A DNA stretch of 64,000 nt from positions 186,001-250,000 of the forward strand of contig NZ_SNUU01000001.1 in the NCBI RefSeq assembly GCF_012027645.1, given 5' to 3'. The DNA comes from Thermococcus sp. 18S1. GTDB lineage: Archaea > Methanobacteriota_B > Thermococci > Thermococcales > Thermococcaceae. The translations under genes were made by a program, and so were the position numbers. The number at the start of each line of letters is the position of its first letter. Within the stretch, counting starts at the first letter, position 1. The notes beneath the pieces were generated by a model, which was not told where the DNA came from, did not search any database, and worked only from the letters and a program-made list of their open reading frames with translations. Shown here in pieces: positions 16,385 through 26,010 of this stretch.

Positions 16385-17011
16385 ATGGAGATAGTCCGCA
16401 TTAGTGAGGAACACCTTCGGGATTTTCAGGAGCTGTACATCGAATTCTTCAGGGAACTGAGGGGCAAGCAGGGCTGGAGCCCCCACGCCGAGGCAGAATA
16501 CAGGGCCGAGGCTGTGCACTACTTCAAAAGGGACGACCTAATCTTCCTTGCCTTCGATGGGGGAAGGGCCGCAGGCTTCATCAGGGTTTCGAGCAGGGAG
16601 GGCAGCTTCTGGGTGGAGGAAATATACGTGAGGCCGAAATTCAGGGGGCGGGGAATTGGGAGGGAACTCGTAAAGAGGGCCGAGGAAGAGGTGCTGAAGT
16701 GGGACTCGGCCCTCTACCTCTTCGTGTTGCCTCAAGACAAGGACGCCATAGCCTTCTGGAAGAGGCTCGGCTACGACACGATAAACACCATCGAGCTCGT
16801 GAAAGACTTGGAGCCAACGCCGAGGGACGAGGGCTTCCACACCGTTGAGCTCCTCGGCGAGAGGTTCAGAATCTTCCGGTGGAGGGGTGAGAAATTCACG
16901 GAGGAAGAGAAGCGCTTCATGGAGCTGTTAGATGAGTTCTACAGAAAGGGCGGAACGAAGGAGGAGTTCCTGAGACTCGTTAACAGGGCCCTTGAAAGGT
17001 GGTTGGAGTGA
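16385..17011 (+). CDS. GNAT acetyltransferase with C-terminal helical extension
   Basis: A 208-residue protein. The GNAT core (about residues 1-140) contains VEEIYVRPKFRGRGIGREL and YLFVLPQDKDAIAFWKRLGY. A charged tail (GEKFTEEEKRFMELLDEFY) follows. GTG 16376 is in frame, but AGGTGAGCGAT places the start at ATG 16385. It begins 12 bp after the previous GNAT gene and its stop overlaps the next GNAT start. The substrate cannot be inferred. Confidence 0.85.
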   Translation: MEIVRISEEHLRDFQELYIEFFRELRGKQGWSPHAEAEYRAEAVHYFKRDDLIFLAFDGGRAAGFIRVSSREGSFWVEEIYVRPKFRGRGIGRELVKRAEEEVLKWDSALYLFVLPQDKDAIAFWKRLGYDTINTIELVKDLEPTPRDEGFHTVELLGERFRIFRWRGEKFTEEEKRFMELLDEFYRKGGTKEEFLRLVNRALERWLE

Positions 17012-17472
17012 GAATTCGAGAGGTTACGACTGAAGCGGAAAGGTTCACCTGCCTCGAAATAGCTCGCGGTCTCCCCGAGTGGTTCAACGAGGCCGGTCTG
17101 AGGGCTATGGAGCGGGAGCTGAGAGAGGAGAAGACCTTCGTTGCCGTTGAAGGGGAAGAGGTTCTCGGCTTTGTGGCCATCAAACCGCTCAACGAAAAGG
17201 CCGTTGAAATCCTCTGGATAGCCGTTAAAAGGGAGCTGAGAGGCAGGGGGATAGGCACGGAACTGCTCCGGTTCGTTGAGGAGTGGGCGAGGGAGAGGGG
17301 CTTCGAGCTCCTCGTTGTCAAGAGCTCGGGAGACTTGACCTACAAACCCTACGACGAGACGAGAGGCTTCTACGAGCGGAGGGGCTTCGCAAGAATCGAG
17401 CTGATAGACCCATATCCGGAGTGGGGCGAACCGGCGCTGATTTACGCCAAGTGCCTAAAGAAGGATTTATAA
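17008..17472 (+). CDS. GNAT acetyltransferase
   Basis: A 154-residue single-domain GNAT enzyme with IAVKRELRGRGIGTELL for acetyl-CoA and a C-terminal ETRGFYERRGFARIELI. The start is GTG 17008, which overlaps the upstream stop (GTGA) and has GGTGG at 16998-17002. A longer start at GTG 16999 lacks an SD. It is last of the three-gene GNAT run; the AT-rich gene follows 20 bp later from its own promoter. Confidence 0.85.
   Translation: MRIREVTTEAERFTCLEIARGLPEWFNEAGLRAMERELREEKTFVAVEGEEVLGFVAIKPLNEKAVEILWIAVKRELRGRGIGTELLRFVEEWARERGFELLVVKSSGDLTYKPYDETRGFYERRGFARIELIDPYPEWGEPALIYAKCLKKDL
17466..17472 (+). promoter_or_regulatory. TATA box of the AT-rich membrane protein gene
   Basis: TTTATAA overlaps the stop region of the upstream GNAT gene. 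Its centre is about 24 nt before ATG 17493, so the AT-rich gene probably has its own leaderless transcript. Confidence 0.55.
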
Positions 17473-17492
17473 CTTTTCAACTCAATAGGACT

Positions 17493-18482
17493 ATGATGCC
17501 AAAGGCAGTATTATCGCTTTCATTTGAAAAGGAAGTCTACGACGAAATCCAGTCACTTGAAACCAAACTGTCTTCATTAAACACAAATAGCGAGATTCTA
17601 ATGATAATAGTATCGCTGATAACTCTTTATATCGCTTCAACTTCAGAAAAGTTGCTAGAGTACTGGAATGTGAGCTTCTTTACTCTGTTGGTATTATGGA
17701 CGTTATATGCATTTCTTCGTCCTAGGAAAGAGCAGAACACAAAATCCCAAGATACCACCGAAGATATATCAAAGGAGCTTAGGTTATATCTGTTCAGAGC
17801 ATGGTACGGAATTAACTTTGAAGCGTTTTTTAAAGCGTTTGGACTGCTTTTTCTGATATCTGCATTTATTGGATTCTATAACTCCCTTACAAAATATAAA
17901 ATAACGCAATTGACAATTACGGGCATTTTACTTCTTATTATATTTGGTCTCATCCTGTTGTATATAAGTGAAGAGTATTTCTCGACGGTATTCCTCGAGA
18001 TTCAAGATATCGCAGCTACTTTGGTTAAACTGCAGAAGACATCAGCTTCACCACGACCAAAAACCACTTTTGAGAAACTGATGACGAGGATAATACAAAT
18101 TAGTTTAGTTTTAATAGTAGCATTCGTAGTTTACAAACTCTTTTTCCCTAGTGTATTTGAGGAGAATATTGAAGTTTATTTCTGGATATTCCAATTTGCT
18201 GCCCTCCAATACCTTCTTTCGTTCTCTCTAGCAACTTATTTTCGAAAACTTACAATGCGGCGTAATGTTTTGAATGCATTGTTTTCATTACGTGATTATC
18301 TAGTGGATCCACAGGTATATGAATTTACTTATGAAAAATTCATGGAAACCATAAAGTTCACTAATTTTAGACAGGGAACGTTTCTATTTGCAATTGAGTA
18401 TTATCTATCTTGGCCTCATCCAAGATATGTAAAATGGTTAAAACAACATTCCAAATCACCTCATGCGGAAGAGGCGGATTAA
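17493..18482 (+). CDS. AT-rich four-helix membrane protein, probably acquired
   Basis: A 329-residue protein of unknown family. Four or more hydrophobic helices are visible (ILMIIVSLITLYIA, LLFLISAFIGFY, ITGILLLIIFGLILLYI, LVLIVAFVVYKLFF), with a charged N-terminus and a soluble C-terminal domain. Codon use is strikingly different from both neighbours: many AAA, TTT, ATA and ATT codons in a region otherwise rich in G and C. That marks recent transfer. ATG 17493 (or 17496) follows a TATA box at leaderless spacing and has no SD. No mobile-element genes are seen beside it. Confidence 0.75.
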   Translation: MMPKAVLSLSFEKEVYDEIQSLETKLSSLNTNSEILMIIVSLITLYIASTSEKLLEYWNVSFFTLLVLWTLYAFLRPRKEQNTKSQDTTEDISKELRLYLFRAWYGINFEAFFKAFGLLFLISAFIGFYNSLTKYKITQLTITGILLLIIFGLILLYISEEYFSTVFLEIQDIAATLVKLQKTSASPRPKTTFEKLMTRIIQISLVLIVAFVVYKLFFPSVFEENIEVYFWIFQFAALQYLLSFSLATYFRKLTMRRNVLNALFSLRDYLVDPQVYEFTYEKFMETIKFTNFRQGTFLFAIEYYLSWPHPRYVKWLKQHSKSPHAEEAD

Positions 18483-18506
18483 TGTTGTTACACACGTGGT
18501 GTTCCT

Positions 18507-19691
18507 ATGCGCTGGAGTGAGATTCCGAGGGAAGCCAAGGCCTACATGCTCTACCACACGCTCATCGCTCCCGGCCTGATAGTCTGGATACTCTTCCCGC
18601 TCTACATGATGAAAGTCGGCTACTCGGTTCTAGAGGTTGGGGCGTTCTTTACAGCGGTCAACATCGTTGCGATTCCTCTAACGTATCTCTTCGGCCGGCT
18701 CTTCAACCGCTGGGACATCAAAAAGGGGCTCATCGCGATAGACATACTCGACGGCATCGCCTACGTCCTCTACGGCCTTGCGAAGGGCGCAGTTGCCCCC
18801 CTAATGCTCTTCGCCGGAAGGACCGTGGAGAAGCTCTCAGCGGTTCTCTACCCCCTCTACCGTGCATACGAGCAGATAATCTATCCCGAGGACAAATACG
18901 AGGAGATATTCGCCTGGCACCTCCGTCTGCCGGAGATAGCGAGGCTGATAACCTTCCCGATTCTCGGCTACATCTTCGGCTATCTATACCCCGGTGCGGA
19001 GAACTACCGCTGGGCGTTCATATTCTTCGGTCTCTTTTCAGCCGTAACTATTGCCTACATCTGGTTCTTCCTGCCCTCGGTCGGCAGGGAGGAGAGAATA
19101 ACGCCAGAAGGCTTCACGTTTAAGGTGGGGGAGTTTAAAGTTCTCCTCGCCTTCGAAGCCCTGTTAACGCTCGCCTGGGCACTCGCCCCGGAGCTGGTGC
19201 TCATCAACTACGTCGTCTTCGTGCTCCACAAGACTGTCTTCGAGGTGACGCTGATAGCCTGTGCGAGCAGTCTCGCTTCGATAATTGGCACATACGCCAG
19301 CGAGAGGGTTCCGAAGGGAAGGGGCTTTCAGGTCATCGGGCTCGGGATGTTCATCAACGCCTTCTATGCCCTGGTTATGGCGCTCTCACCGCCGTTCTGG
19401 CTGGCGCTGGCTGTTTATGCCCTCGGCGACTTCGGGAACACCCTCTGGTTCCCCTTCTACCGCTCCTGGCAGTTCTCGCTGATTCCAAAAGAGCGCGCGA
19501 GTGAGTTCCACGCAGCGATATCGAGTTACAACAGGCTTATCGGTCTAGTTACTCCTTTCATAGCCGGCGCTTTGGCGAGCGTCCACGCAACACTGCCGTA
19601 CGCGGCCAGCTTGGGGCTGTTTTTGATGGCTGGAGCCATGTTTGTAAAGCTGAGCAGAAGAAGGAAGATGGAAGCAGCAAGTCGCTCTTAA
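18507..19691 (+). CDS. Major facilitator superfamily transporter
   Basis: A 394-residue membrane protein with about twelve hydrophobic helices. The loop after the second helix reads FGRLFNRWDIKKG, a motif-A-like segment. Helix 4 contains GRTVEKLSAVLYPLYRAYEQ. It probably exports a small molecule; the substrate is unknown. GGTGTTCCT precedes ATG 18507. The TAA stop shares TTAA (19688-19691) with the stop of the convergent nadM gene. Confidence 0.85.
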   Translation: MRWSEIPREAKAYMLYHTLIAPGLIVWILFPLYMMKVGYSVLEVGAFFTAVNIVAIPLTYLFGRLFNRWDIKKGLIAIDILDGIAYVLYGLAKGAVAPLMLFAGRTVEKLSAVLYPLYRAYEQIIYPEDKYEEIFAWHLRLPEIARLITFPILGYIFGYLYPGAENYRWAFIFFGLFSAVTIAYIWFFLPSVGREERITPEGFTFKVGEFKVLLAFEALLTLAWALAPELVLINYVVFVLHKTVFEVTLIACASSLASIIGTYASERVPKGRGFQVIGLGMFINAFYALVMALSPPFWLALAVYALGDFGNTLWFPFYRSWQFSLIPKERASEFHAAISSYNRLIGLVTPFIAGALASVHATLPYAASLGLFLMAGAMFVKLSRRRKMEAASRS

Positions 19692-20254
19692 AACTCCGGA
19701 ATCCTTATCGGCGCCTGGAGTTCCTTCTCGTTCTTCTCAAGGTTCGTCGCGAGCATCTTTATCCTTTCGCAGCCCTTTATCTCCCTGATGAGCTCGGCCA
19801 CGCTCTTGGGCACGAGCTCCTCCCAGGGCTGTCCTTCAACCATGCGTTTCCTTATCTCGGTCGCAGAGAGGATGTCCTTCCTGAACATCGGCTGGACGAT
19901 GACCTCGTAGCCCTTCTCGCGGAAGAGCTGGGCAACGAGCGAGTTCCCTGTGAAGACGACGTCGAAGCGCGGAACCATGCTCACAACATAGGTCGCCCAT
20001 ATGGCGTTGAAGTTTATGTCCGGGAGCGGAATCAGGTAGTAGCGCTTGTCCGCCAGGTGCGTCTCGTTCAGCGCCCTGATGAGCATCTCCATCCTCTCGC
20101 TCGTCGTGAAGGGGTTCTTCAGCGTATGGCTCGCCTGGGCGCTTCCGATGCCTATGATCACCTCATCAACCTGAGAAAAAACGAATTCGAGCGCCTTTAT
20201 GTGGCCGTTGTGAACCGGCTGGAATCGACCGACGAAGAGGCCGCGTTTGACCAT
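19688..20254 (-). CDS. nadM: Nicotinamide-nucleotide adenylyltransferase
   Basis: This 188-residue enzyme transfers AMP from ATP to nicotinamide mononucleotide, making NAD in the cytoplasm. The archaeal NadM pattern is clear: GRFQPVHNGH near the N-terminus (the HxGH nucleotidyltransferase motif), GIGSAQASHT, and LSATEIRKRM (the ISxTxxR-like motif). Length is normal. A near-perfect SD, GGAGGTGAT, precedes ATG 20254 and overlaps the end of the SAM hydrolase gene upstream, so both are probably co-transcribed. Confidence 0.96.
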   Translation of the reverse strand: MVKRGLFVGRFQPVHNGHIKALEFVFSQVDEVIIGIGSAQASHTLKNPFTTSERMEMLIRALNETHLADKRYYLIPLPDINFNAIWATYVVSMVPRFDVVFTGNSLVAQLFREKGYEVIVQPMFRKDILSATEIRKRMVEGQPWEELVPKSVAELIREIKGCERIKMLATNLEKNEKELQAPIRIPEF

Positions 20255-21043
<789 letters not shown>

Positions 21044-21050
21044 CTAAAAC

Positions 21051-21074
21051 TTATTAACGGTGGGGGCTTTAAAG
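21051..21074. promoter_or_regulatory. Interleaved divergent promoters (SAM hydrolase / lipoprotein)
   Basis: TTATTAA (21051-21057) is about 27 nt before a plus-strand start near 21079, just ahead of ATG 21085. CTTTAAAG (21067-21074) is about 27 nt from a minus-strand start near 21043, ahead of ATG 21034. Each TATA box lies nearer the gene it does not serve, and only 50 bp separates the two start codons. Confidence 0.5.
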
Positions 21075-21084
21075 GGTTTGGAAG

Positions 21085-22692
21085 ATGAAAATGAGAAAAG
21101 CCATCCTGGTTCCTCTCCTCATTCTCATAGTGGTGGTCTCGGGATGCCTCTTCAAGCCGCCGGCGGAGGTTAGGTTCTCGGTTGATAGAACGGTCGTCGC
21201 GCCCGACGGAACGCTCCACGTCATCGTGTTCGTCAACAACACCGGAAAGGTGGGTCTGACCGGAGCGACGCTCGTTCTGGGCGACGACAGCTTCCAGATA
21301 CTCCAGGAACCGAAGTTCCCCGACGTTCTGCCAGTGGGCCACTCCGTTCAGCTGGTCTGGATACTCAAGGCCCCTGCCATACCTGGCTACTACAACCTCA
21401 AGCTATCCCTCGAACTGACCGATGAGCTTAAGCGAACCTGGACCGGCTTCTACGGCCAGTTCCGAATATTCGTCTCGGAGGGCGCGGCCCCGTCGGACGA
21501 GATAGGGCTCGAGATAAGCGGACCGGAGACCCTCCATGGCGGTGAGACCTCCACGATAACTGTCACAATAAAGAACAAGCTGGAGGCTCCAATCGACCTG
21601 CTGGATATCAGACTCGACCTCCTCGATGGGATGAGGGTGGTGAGTGCGGACGCGCTTCCGGAGAGCATCAGCGAGAACGGGAAGATAACCCTCAGGTACA
21701 CTGTGAAGGCCCCGTACGCATACAGAAAGGGATACATCTCAACGATACTCAGATACAAAATAGGGAGCTCCGAGAAGAGCGTCATCGAAAGTGTGCCCCT
21801 TGAGGTAACGTGGAGGCCATGGAACGCGGACAGCGGAACTCTTAAGGACGCGTATGACCTCAAATACCACTGGATTACCGACGGATATCTCGTTGACGGC
21901 TACTGGTCCGAGCGCTACAACTCAACTCCCACTTTCAACAGGACGGAGCTCAGGAACCTCACCCTCAAGATAATAGGAAACACCAGTTCCGAGCCAGGTG
22001 CTGCAGAGGCCATCTACGGCTGGATGATGCGCACCTACTCCTTCGGGGACACGACCTCCACCCTTGAGCCGGATAAGATACTCCTCCAGGATAGACTGAG
22101 CTACGCGGAGGGCCAGATACTCACGACGGCAATGCTGCGCTCCATAGACATCCCCGCAAGGATCGTAACGCTGTACAACGGGACGGACTGCACACAGAGA
22201 CCCGTGACTGAGTTCTACACCACGGACGGCTGGTACGTCGTGGACATCGAGCACGGCTTCATAGGCTCCCTCGAGGAGTACCTGGCCAGTCCGTACTTCC
22301 CCAGACTGTATCAGATAATAACAGAGGACGGCTACAGGATGGTGGCACAGAGCCCGACGGAGCTCAGGGGGCATGAGCATGTCGACGTTACCGGAGACTT
22401 CATCGCGAACCTCGAAGACAGGCTCATAAGCGTCGTGAGTGGAAGACTGAAGCCGGAGCTACGTTCGAAGCTCACCATGGTACTCAACAATTTGAACGAG
22501 AACGAGAGGCTCTACGCACTCTTCCTTCTATCATCGGCGCCAAACAACGATGACCTCAATAGGGTGATGGAGGAGTACAGCACCAAGAAAATAGAGCAAA
22601 ACGTAAAAACCATGTACGAGTTTTACAGGGACATGGAGTGGAGCGACGATTTCACGCGCTACTGGAAAATATTCGCGGGTGATGTGGGATGA
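21085..22692 (+). CDS. Transglutaminase-like lipoprotein, catalytic residues missing
   Basis: A 535-residue lipoprotein with lipobox VVSGC. Two Ig-like beta domains (about 25-150 and 150-250) end with the [13 protein letters not shown] segment. A transglutaminase-like domain follows (about 300-410). The fold landmarks [15 protein letters not shown] and DGWYVVDIE are clear. However, the position of the nucleophilic Cys is Tyr (LSYAEGQ) and the His position near TEFYTTDG is not His. It is therefore probably a non-catalytic binding protein on the cell surface. The stop overlaps trm56 by 4 bp. Confidence 0.78.
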   Translation: MKMRKAILVPLLILIVVVSGCLFKPPAEVRFSVDRTVVAPDGTLHVIVFVNNTGKVGLTGATLVLGDDSFQILQEPKFPDVLPVGHSVQLVWILKAPAIPGYYNLKLSLELTDELKRTWTGFYGQFRIFVSEGAAPSDEIGLEISGPETLHGGETSTITVTIKNKLEAPIDLLDIRLDLLDGMRVVSADALPESISENGKITLRYTVKAPYAYRKGYISTILRYKIGSSEKSVIESVPLEVTWRPWNADSGTLKDAYDLKYHWITDGYLVDGYWSERYNSTPTFNRTELRNLTLKIIGNTSSEPGAAEAIYGWMMRTYSFGDTTSTLEPDKILLQDRLSYAEGQILTTAMLRSIDIPARIVTLYNGTDCTQRPVTEFYTTDGWYVVDIEHGFIGSLEEYLASPYFPRLYQIITEDGYRMVAQSPTELRGHEHVDVTGDFIANLEDRLISVVSGRLKPELRSKLTMVLNNLNENERLYALFLLSSAPNNDDLNRVMEEYSTKKIEQNVKTMYEFYRDMEWSDDFTRYWKIFAGDVG

Positions 22693-23225
22693 TAACCGTC
22701 CTTCGCCTTGGACACAGACCCGAGAGGGATAAAAGGATAACGACCCACGTGGCCCTAACAGCGAGGGCCTTCGGGGCGGATAGAATCATCATCGCGGCCG
22801 AAGTGGACGAGCACGTGAGGGATAGCGTCGAGGACGTCGTGAGGCGCTGGGGAGGGCCCTTCGAGATAGCATTCGACCCCAGCTGGAAGAGAATCCTGAG
22901 GGAATGGAAGGAGAACGGTGGGGTAATAGTCCACCTCACGATGTACGGAATCCACATCGACGACGCGATGCCCCAGATCCAGGGAGAGCTGAAGGAAGGC
23001 AGGGATGTGCTCGTCGTCGTCGGCGCCGAGAAGGTGCCCAGAGATGTCTACGAGATAGCAGACTACAACGTCGGCGTTGGGAACCAGCCGCACAGTGAGG
23101 TCGCGGCCCTGGCAGTCTTCCTGGACAGACTCCTGGAAGGGCAGGGCCTGAGGAAGGAGTTCCAGAACGCAAAGCTCAAGATAATCCCGCAGGAGAGGGG
23201 CAAAAAGATAATCGAGCTGGAGTGA
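22689..23225 (+). CDS. trm56: tRNA (cytidine(56)-2'-O)-methyltransferase
   Basis: This 178-residue SPOUT-class enzyme methylates the ribose of C56 in the tRNA T-loop using SAM, a modification specific to archaea. The N-terminal [18 protein letters not shown] and the C-terminal trefoil-knot stretch (VVVGAEKVP, then [21 protein letters not shown]) are diagnostic. It starts on the ATGA overlap with the upstream lipoprotein gene, an unexpected operon partner. Confidence 0.95.
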   Translation: MITVLRLGHRPERDKRITTHVALTARAFGADRIIIAAEVDEHVRDSVEDVVRRWGGPFEIAFDPSWKRILREWKENGGVIVHLTMYGIHIDDAMPQIQGELKEGRDVLVVVGAEKVPRDVYEIADYNVGVGNQPHSEVAALAVFLDRLLEGQGLRKEFQNAKLKIIPQERGKKIIELE

Positions 23226-23234
23226 GGGTTGCGG

Positions 23235-23801
23235 ATGGTGCTCAACAACTACCGTGAAAACGTCAGGGGTTACCTTGAAGCCATCGTCCGGCCCCTCGCG
23301 AGGGCCGGCGTTACGCCGAACACGATAACCGTCCTCGGCCTGCTGATAAGCCTCGCCGGTGCTTACTTCTTCTACCGCGGCGAGCAGGCCATAGCGGCCC
23401 TCGTTCTGCTCTTTGGCTCGCTTATAGATGCCCTCGACGGAACGCTCGCAAGATTAACCGGAAAGACGAGCCGCTTTGGGGCATTCCTCGATTCCACCTT
23501 CGACAGGATAAGCGACGGTGCCGTGCTCTTCGGAATAGCCCTCGGAAACCTCGTGGACTGGCGCGCTGCGTTCATAGCTTTCATGGGGAGCTACCTGGTG
23601 AGCTACGAGAGGTGCAGGGCCGAACTGGCAGGCTCCGGAAGGCTGGCCGTTGGCATAGCCGAGAGGGCAGAGCGGCTGCTGATAATAATCATCACCGCGC
23701 TCTTTGGCTACGTTGAGTACGGTGTCTACGCGGTTGCGGTTCTGGCGTGGATAACCGTTCTCCAGAGGCTTTACGCGGCCTATCAGAGACTCAAGGAGTG
23801 A
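23235..23801 (+). CDS. CDP-alcohol phosphatidyltransferase (archaetidylinositol-phosphate synthase-like)
   Basis: A 188-residue membrane enzyme with the complete CDP-alcohol phosphotransferase motif: D-x2-DG-x2-AR-x8-G-x3-D-x3-D, starting at DALDGTLAR. Several hydrophobic helices follow. In archaea this family joins CDP-archaeol to inositol phosphate or similar polar heads. Inositol-1-phosphate supply exists in this genome (Ino1 at 62323), which fits an archaetidylinositol-phosphate synthase, but the assignment is inferred. ATG 23235 has GAGGG in front and is preferred over TTG 23229. Confidence 0.87.
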   Translation: MVLNNYRENVRGYLEAIVRPLARAGVTPNTITVLGLLISLAGAYFFYRGEQAIAALVLLFGSLIDALDGTLARLTGKTSRFGAFLDSTFDRISDGAVLFGIALGNLVDWRAAFIAFMGSYLVSYERCRAELAGSGRLAVGIAERAERLLIIIITALFGYVEYGVYAVAVLAWITVLQRLYAAYQRLKE

Positions 23802-23886
23802 AAAAGAAGGGGGATGACGAGAATTTCGCTAGGCGAGCCGCAGGGGCAATGAAGAGCCCTGCCGTTGCCGACCCTGACATCCTTCT

Positions 23887-24597
23887 TTATTTTTCCATCA
23901 GACCTTTCACGATTTCAACGACCTCGCCCAGCTTTGAAACCACGAAGTCGCAGTTGCCCCACAGTTCCCTCTTCGCACTATTCGGGTCGAGGAGGACGCT
24001 CATCATGCCGACATTCTTGGCCCCAACGCAGTCTTTGGCCGGGTTGTCGCCGACGTAGAGGGCTTCACTTGCTTCAACGCCGGCCCTTTCGAGGGCGAGC
24101 CTGAATGGCATCTCGTGGGGCTTGTAGAAGCCTGCATCCTCGCTGGTGGTTACCGAGTCGAACAGGTCGTAGATTCCAAGGGCCTTCAGGTGAGCCTCGA
24201 TGTAGTCGTTGTCCGAGTCGGTTATAATTCCGACGTAGAGACCAAGGTCTTTGAGGGCCTCAATCGTCTCAACGGCATCGGGGAAGAGCTGGCCATAGCG
24301 CTCATGCATGGCGATGCTTATCTCCCAGAAGTCCTCGGGAACTGTGAAGCCGTGGCGCTCGACCACCTTCCGCATGGCATCGGTATCAACGTCCCGGATT
24401 TTGACGTAGGGCCTGCCGGCGAGCTCCTTGAACATGGCGGAGCTTTCTGCCTCGTACTCCTCCCAGAGCCTCACGTAGTCGAGGTCTTCCCTCCCGGCCT
24501 TTCTGAGGACCTCCCGTACGATGTTCTGATGGGTAACGTTTTCGCCCTCCTTCGTTATGAGCGTGCCCACGAAATCGAAGAAGACCGCCCTGAGCAT
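23887..24597 (-). CDS. HAD-superfamily hydrolase (phosphatase)
   Basis: A 236-residue HAD phosphatase. Motif I is FFDFVGTLI (the second Asp of DxD is replaced by Val, DFVGT), motif II IITDSD, motif III around DAGFYKPHE with the Lys, and motif IV LYVGDNPAKD. Archaeal relatives include phosphatases of small phosphorylated metabolites. ATG 24597 has GGTGGTTGTG in front and begins MLRAVFFDF; the frame extends upstream to 24657 without an SD. It appears monocistronic. Confidence 0.85.
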   Translation of the reverse strand: MLRAVFFDFVGTLITKEGENVTHQNIVREVLRKAGREDLDYVRLWEEYEAESSAMFKELAGRPYVKIRDVDTDAMRKVVERHGFTVPEDFWEISIAMHERYGQLFPDAVETIEALKDLGLYVGIITDSDNDYIEAHLKALGIYDLFDSVTTSEDAGFYKPHEMPFRLALERAGVEASEALYVGDNPAKDCVGAKNVGMMSVLLDPNSAKRELWGNCDFVVSKLGEVVEIVKGLMEK

Positions 24598-24753
24598 CAC
24601 AACCACCGGAGGGAGTTGAGAGCGGGACGTTAAAACCCTTGCCAGGCAAAACGACAAGTTGGACCCTAAAATCTTTCAGAAAGTTGCACCTATGACGGAA
24701 AAACATTAGAAAAACTTTTATTCATTCCCGGGGACGAATCGACGACGGAGGTG

Positions 24754-25020
24754 ATGGAAATCGAGGCAATACTCCTCGTCTGGGGCGTCAGGGACGAGGT
24801 TCTGGAAAAGCTCCCCGTCGAAGGGTACTGGCTCTACGGGGAGTACGACTTCATAGCCAAGCTGGAGTTTCGGGACGAATTCGAGATGGAGGAGTTCATG
24901 AGAGACCTCAAGAGTGTAATCCACGGCGGAACCTTCAAGCTCATGCCGGCCATGATCTCGGCCGTTAAAAACGGAGAGGAAACAAGCGTAGTCGAGGGCC
25001 TCAAACCTTCGGCCCCATGA
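24754..25020 (+). CDS. Stand-alone Lrp/AsnC-like RAM domain protein
   Basis: An 88-residue protein resembling the C-terminal amino-acid-binding (RAM) domain of Lrp/AsnC regulators: AILLVWGVRDEVLEKL, GYWLYGEYDFIAKLEF, then a FKLMPAMISAV strand. The DNA-binding half is absent. Such free domains may bind an effector or join with a full regulator. The start is uncertain: GGAGGTG touches ATG 24754, and ACTTTTATTC (about 24712-24721) suggests a nearly leaderless mRNA. It overlaps the convergent ASCH gene by 20 bp. Confidence 0.68.
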   Translation: MEIEAILLVWGVRDEVLEKLPVEGYWLYGEYDFIAKLEFRDEFEMEEFMRDLKSVIHGGTFKLMPAMISAVKNGEETSVVEGLKPSAP

Positions 25021-25570
25021 TGCCCTTCATTTTCAGCTCCCTGTAGGCCCTCCTGAGGGCGTCCCTAATCAGGTACCTCTTGTTCATGCCCCCGAGCCTG
25101 TGGGCAGCCTTTCTCAGACTTCCCGCCTGGAGAAAGAGTTCGAGGAGCTTTCTGTCCTCGTCGGAGAGGTCGAGGTGCTCAAGGGCCTTCTCGGCTATCT
25201 CCAGGGGAAGGTTGCCCTCGTAGGCGTAGTCCGAGCTCATAACTGGCTTCTCAAAGCGCTCCACGAGACGGAAGACTATAACGTGGGCGATGGAGTCGTC
25301 GTTAACGTACTTGTAGTGGCTTTTGAGGGCCCTTATCAGCTCCTCCCTGCTCGAAAAACCGTCCAGAAAAGCGTCCTCGTCGGTAAGCTCCCCAACCGTT
25401 TTACTCTCAACCCTCTCGATAACCGCCTTCCCTATCGCGTAGCCGCCCGAGTGAAGAAGGACTTCGTCGCCGGGCTCCAGATTCGGCTTTCTTCCAAGCC
25501 TCACCGTTGCCCGCTTCTTTCCGCTCAATATTGCCTCGGCGTAGCGTCCGTCGAACTCCAGGTGGCGCAC
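25001..25570 (-). CDS. ASCH-domain protein with C-terminal helix-turn-helix-like part
   Basis: A 189-residue protein. The N-terminal ASCH domain (PUA-like, expected to bind RNA) has the family motif SGKKRATVRLG and HSGGYAIGKAVIERV. Residues 110-189 are helical, with LQAGSLRKAAHRLGGMNKRYLIRDALRRA looking like a helix-turn-helix. GTG 25570 preceded by GGTGATCC is preferred to GTG 25579. It follows a second, shorter ASCH gene by 5 bp, so the two are co-transcribed. Target unknown. Confidence 0.8.
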   Translation of the reverse strand: MRHLEFDGRYAEAILSGKKRATVRLGRKPNLEPGDEVLLHSGGYAIGKAVIERVESKTVGELTDEDAFLDGFSSREELIRALKSHYKYVNDDSIAHVIVFRLVERFEKPVMSSDYAYEGNLPLEIAEKALEHLDLSDEDRKLLELFLQAGSLRKAAHRLGGMNKRYLIRDALRRAYRELKMKGIMGPKV

Positions 25571-25575
25571 CGGGA

Positions 25576-25920
25576 TCACCGCCCGCTTTTCTCACCCACG
25601 AGCTTGAACCTTATGGCGATGACGCCGTAGCGGTTCTCCTTCCACTTCGGGTACATGCCGTGGAATCTCTTCACCGCCCTCTCAAAGCTCGGCTCATCAG
25701 GAAAGATTTTCTTTATGGGCTCTTCCCTCAGAACCTGACGGAACGTCTCGTATTCCTTCACGCCCGTGATCACGGCAGGAACCTGATCGTTAAAGATTAT
25801 CTTGTCGCCGGGCTTCATTCCCCGGAACTGGGGGTAGGCAACCCTGACCTCTATCCGCTTTTCCCCGGACTTTATGTAGTCCAGGTATTCCTCGCGAACC
25901 CTCAACCTGTACACTCTCAT
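25576..25920 (-). CDS. Small ASCH-domain protein
   Basis: A 114-residue single-domain ASCH protein with the GxKxxExR motif [10 protein letters not shown], the loop [15 protein letters not shown] and a final [12 protein letters not shown] strand. The fold is PUA-like, and RNA binding or RNA hydrolysis has been proposed for related proteins. ATG 25920 follows GGTGAAG. It lies directly upstream of a larger ASCH gene; the pair may act on the same RNA class. Confidence 0.82.
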   Translation of the reverse strand: MRVYRLRVREEYLDYIKSGEKRIEVRVAYPQFRGMKPGDKIIFNDQVPAVITGVKEYETFRQVLREEPIKKIFPDEPSFERAVKRFHGMYPKWKENRYGVIAIRFKLVGEKSGR

Positions 25921-26010
25921 CTTCACCACGACCCCGATTCCACTCCCCGCTTAAAAGGCTGATGGAAACTTTTAAATCCTTTAGCACCGAATTAAACTCA
26001 GGTGTGAGAG

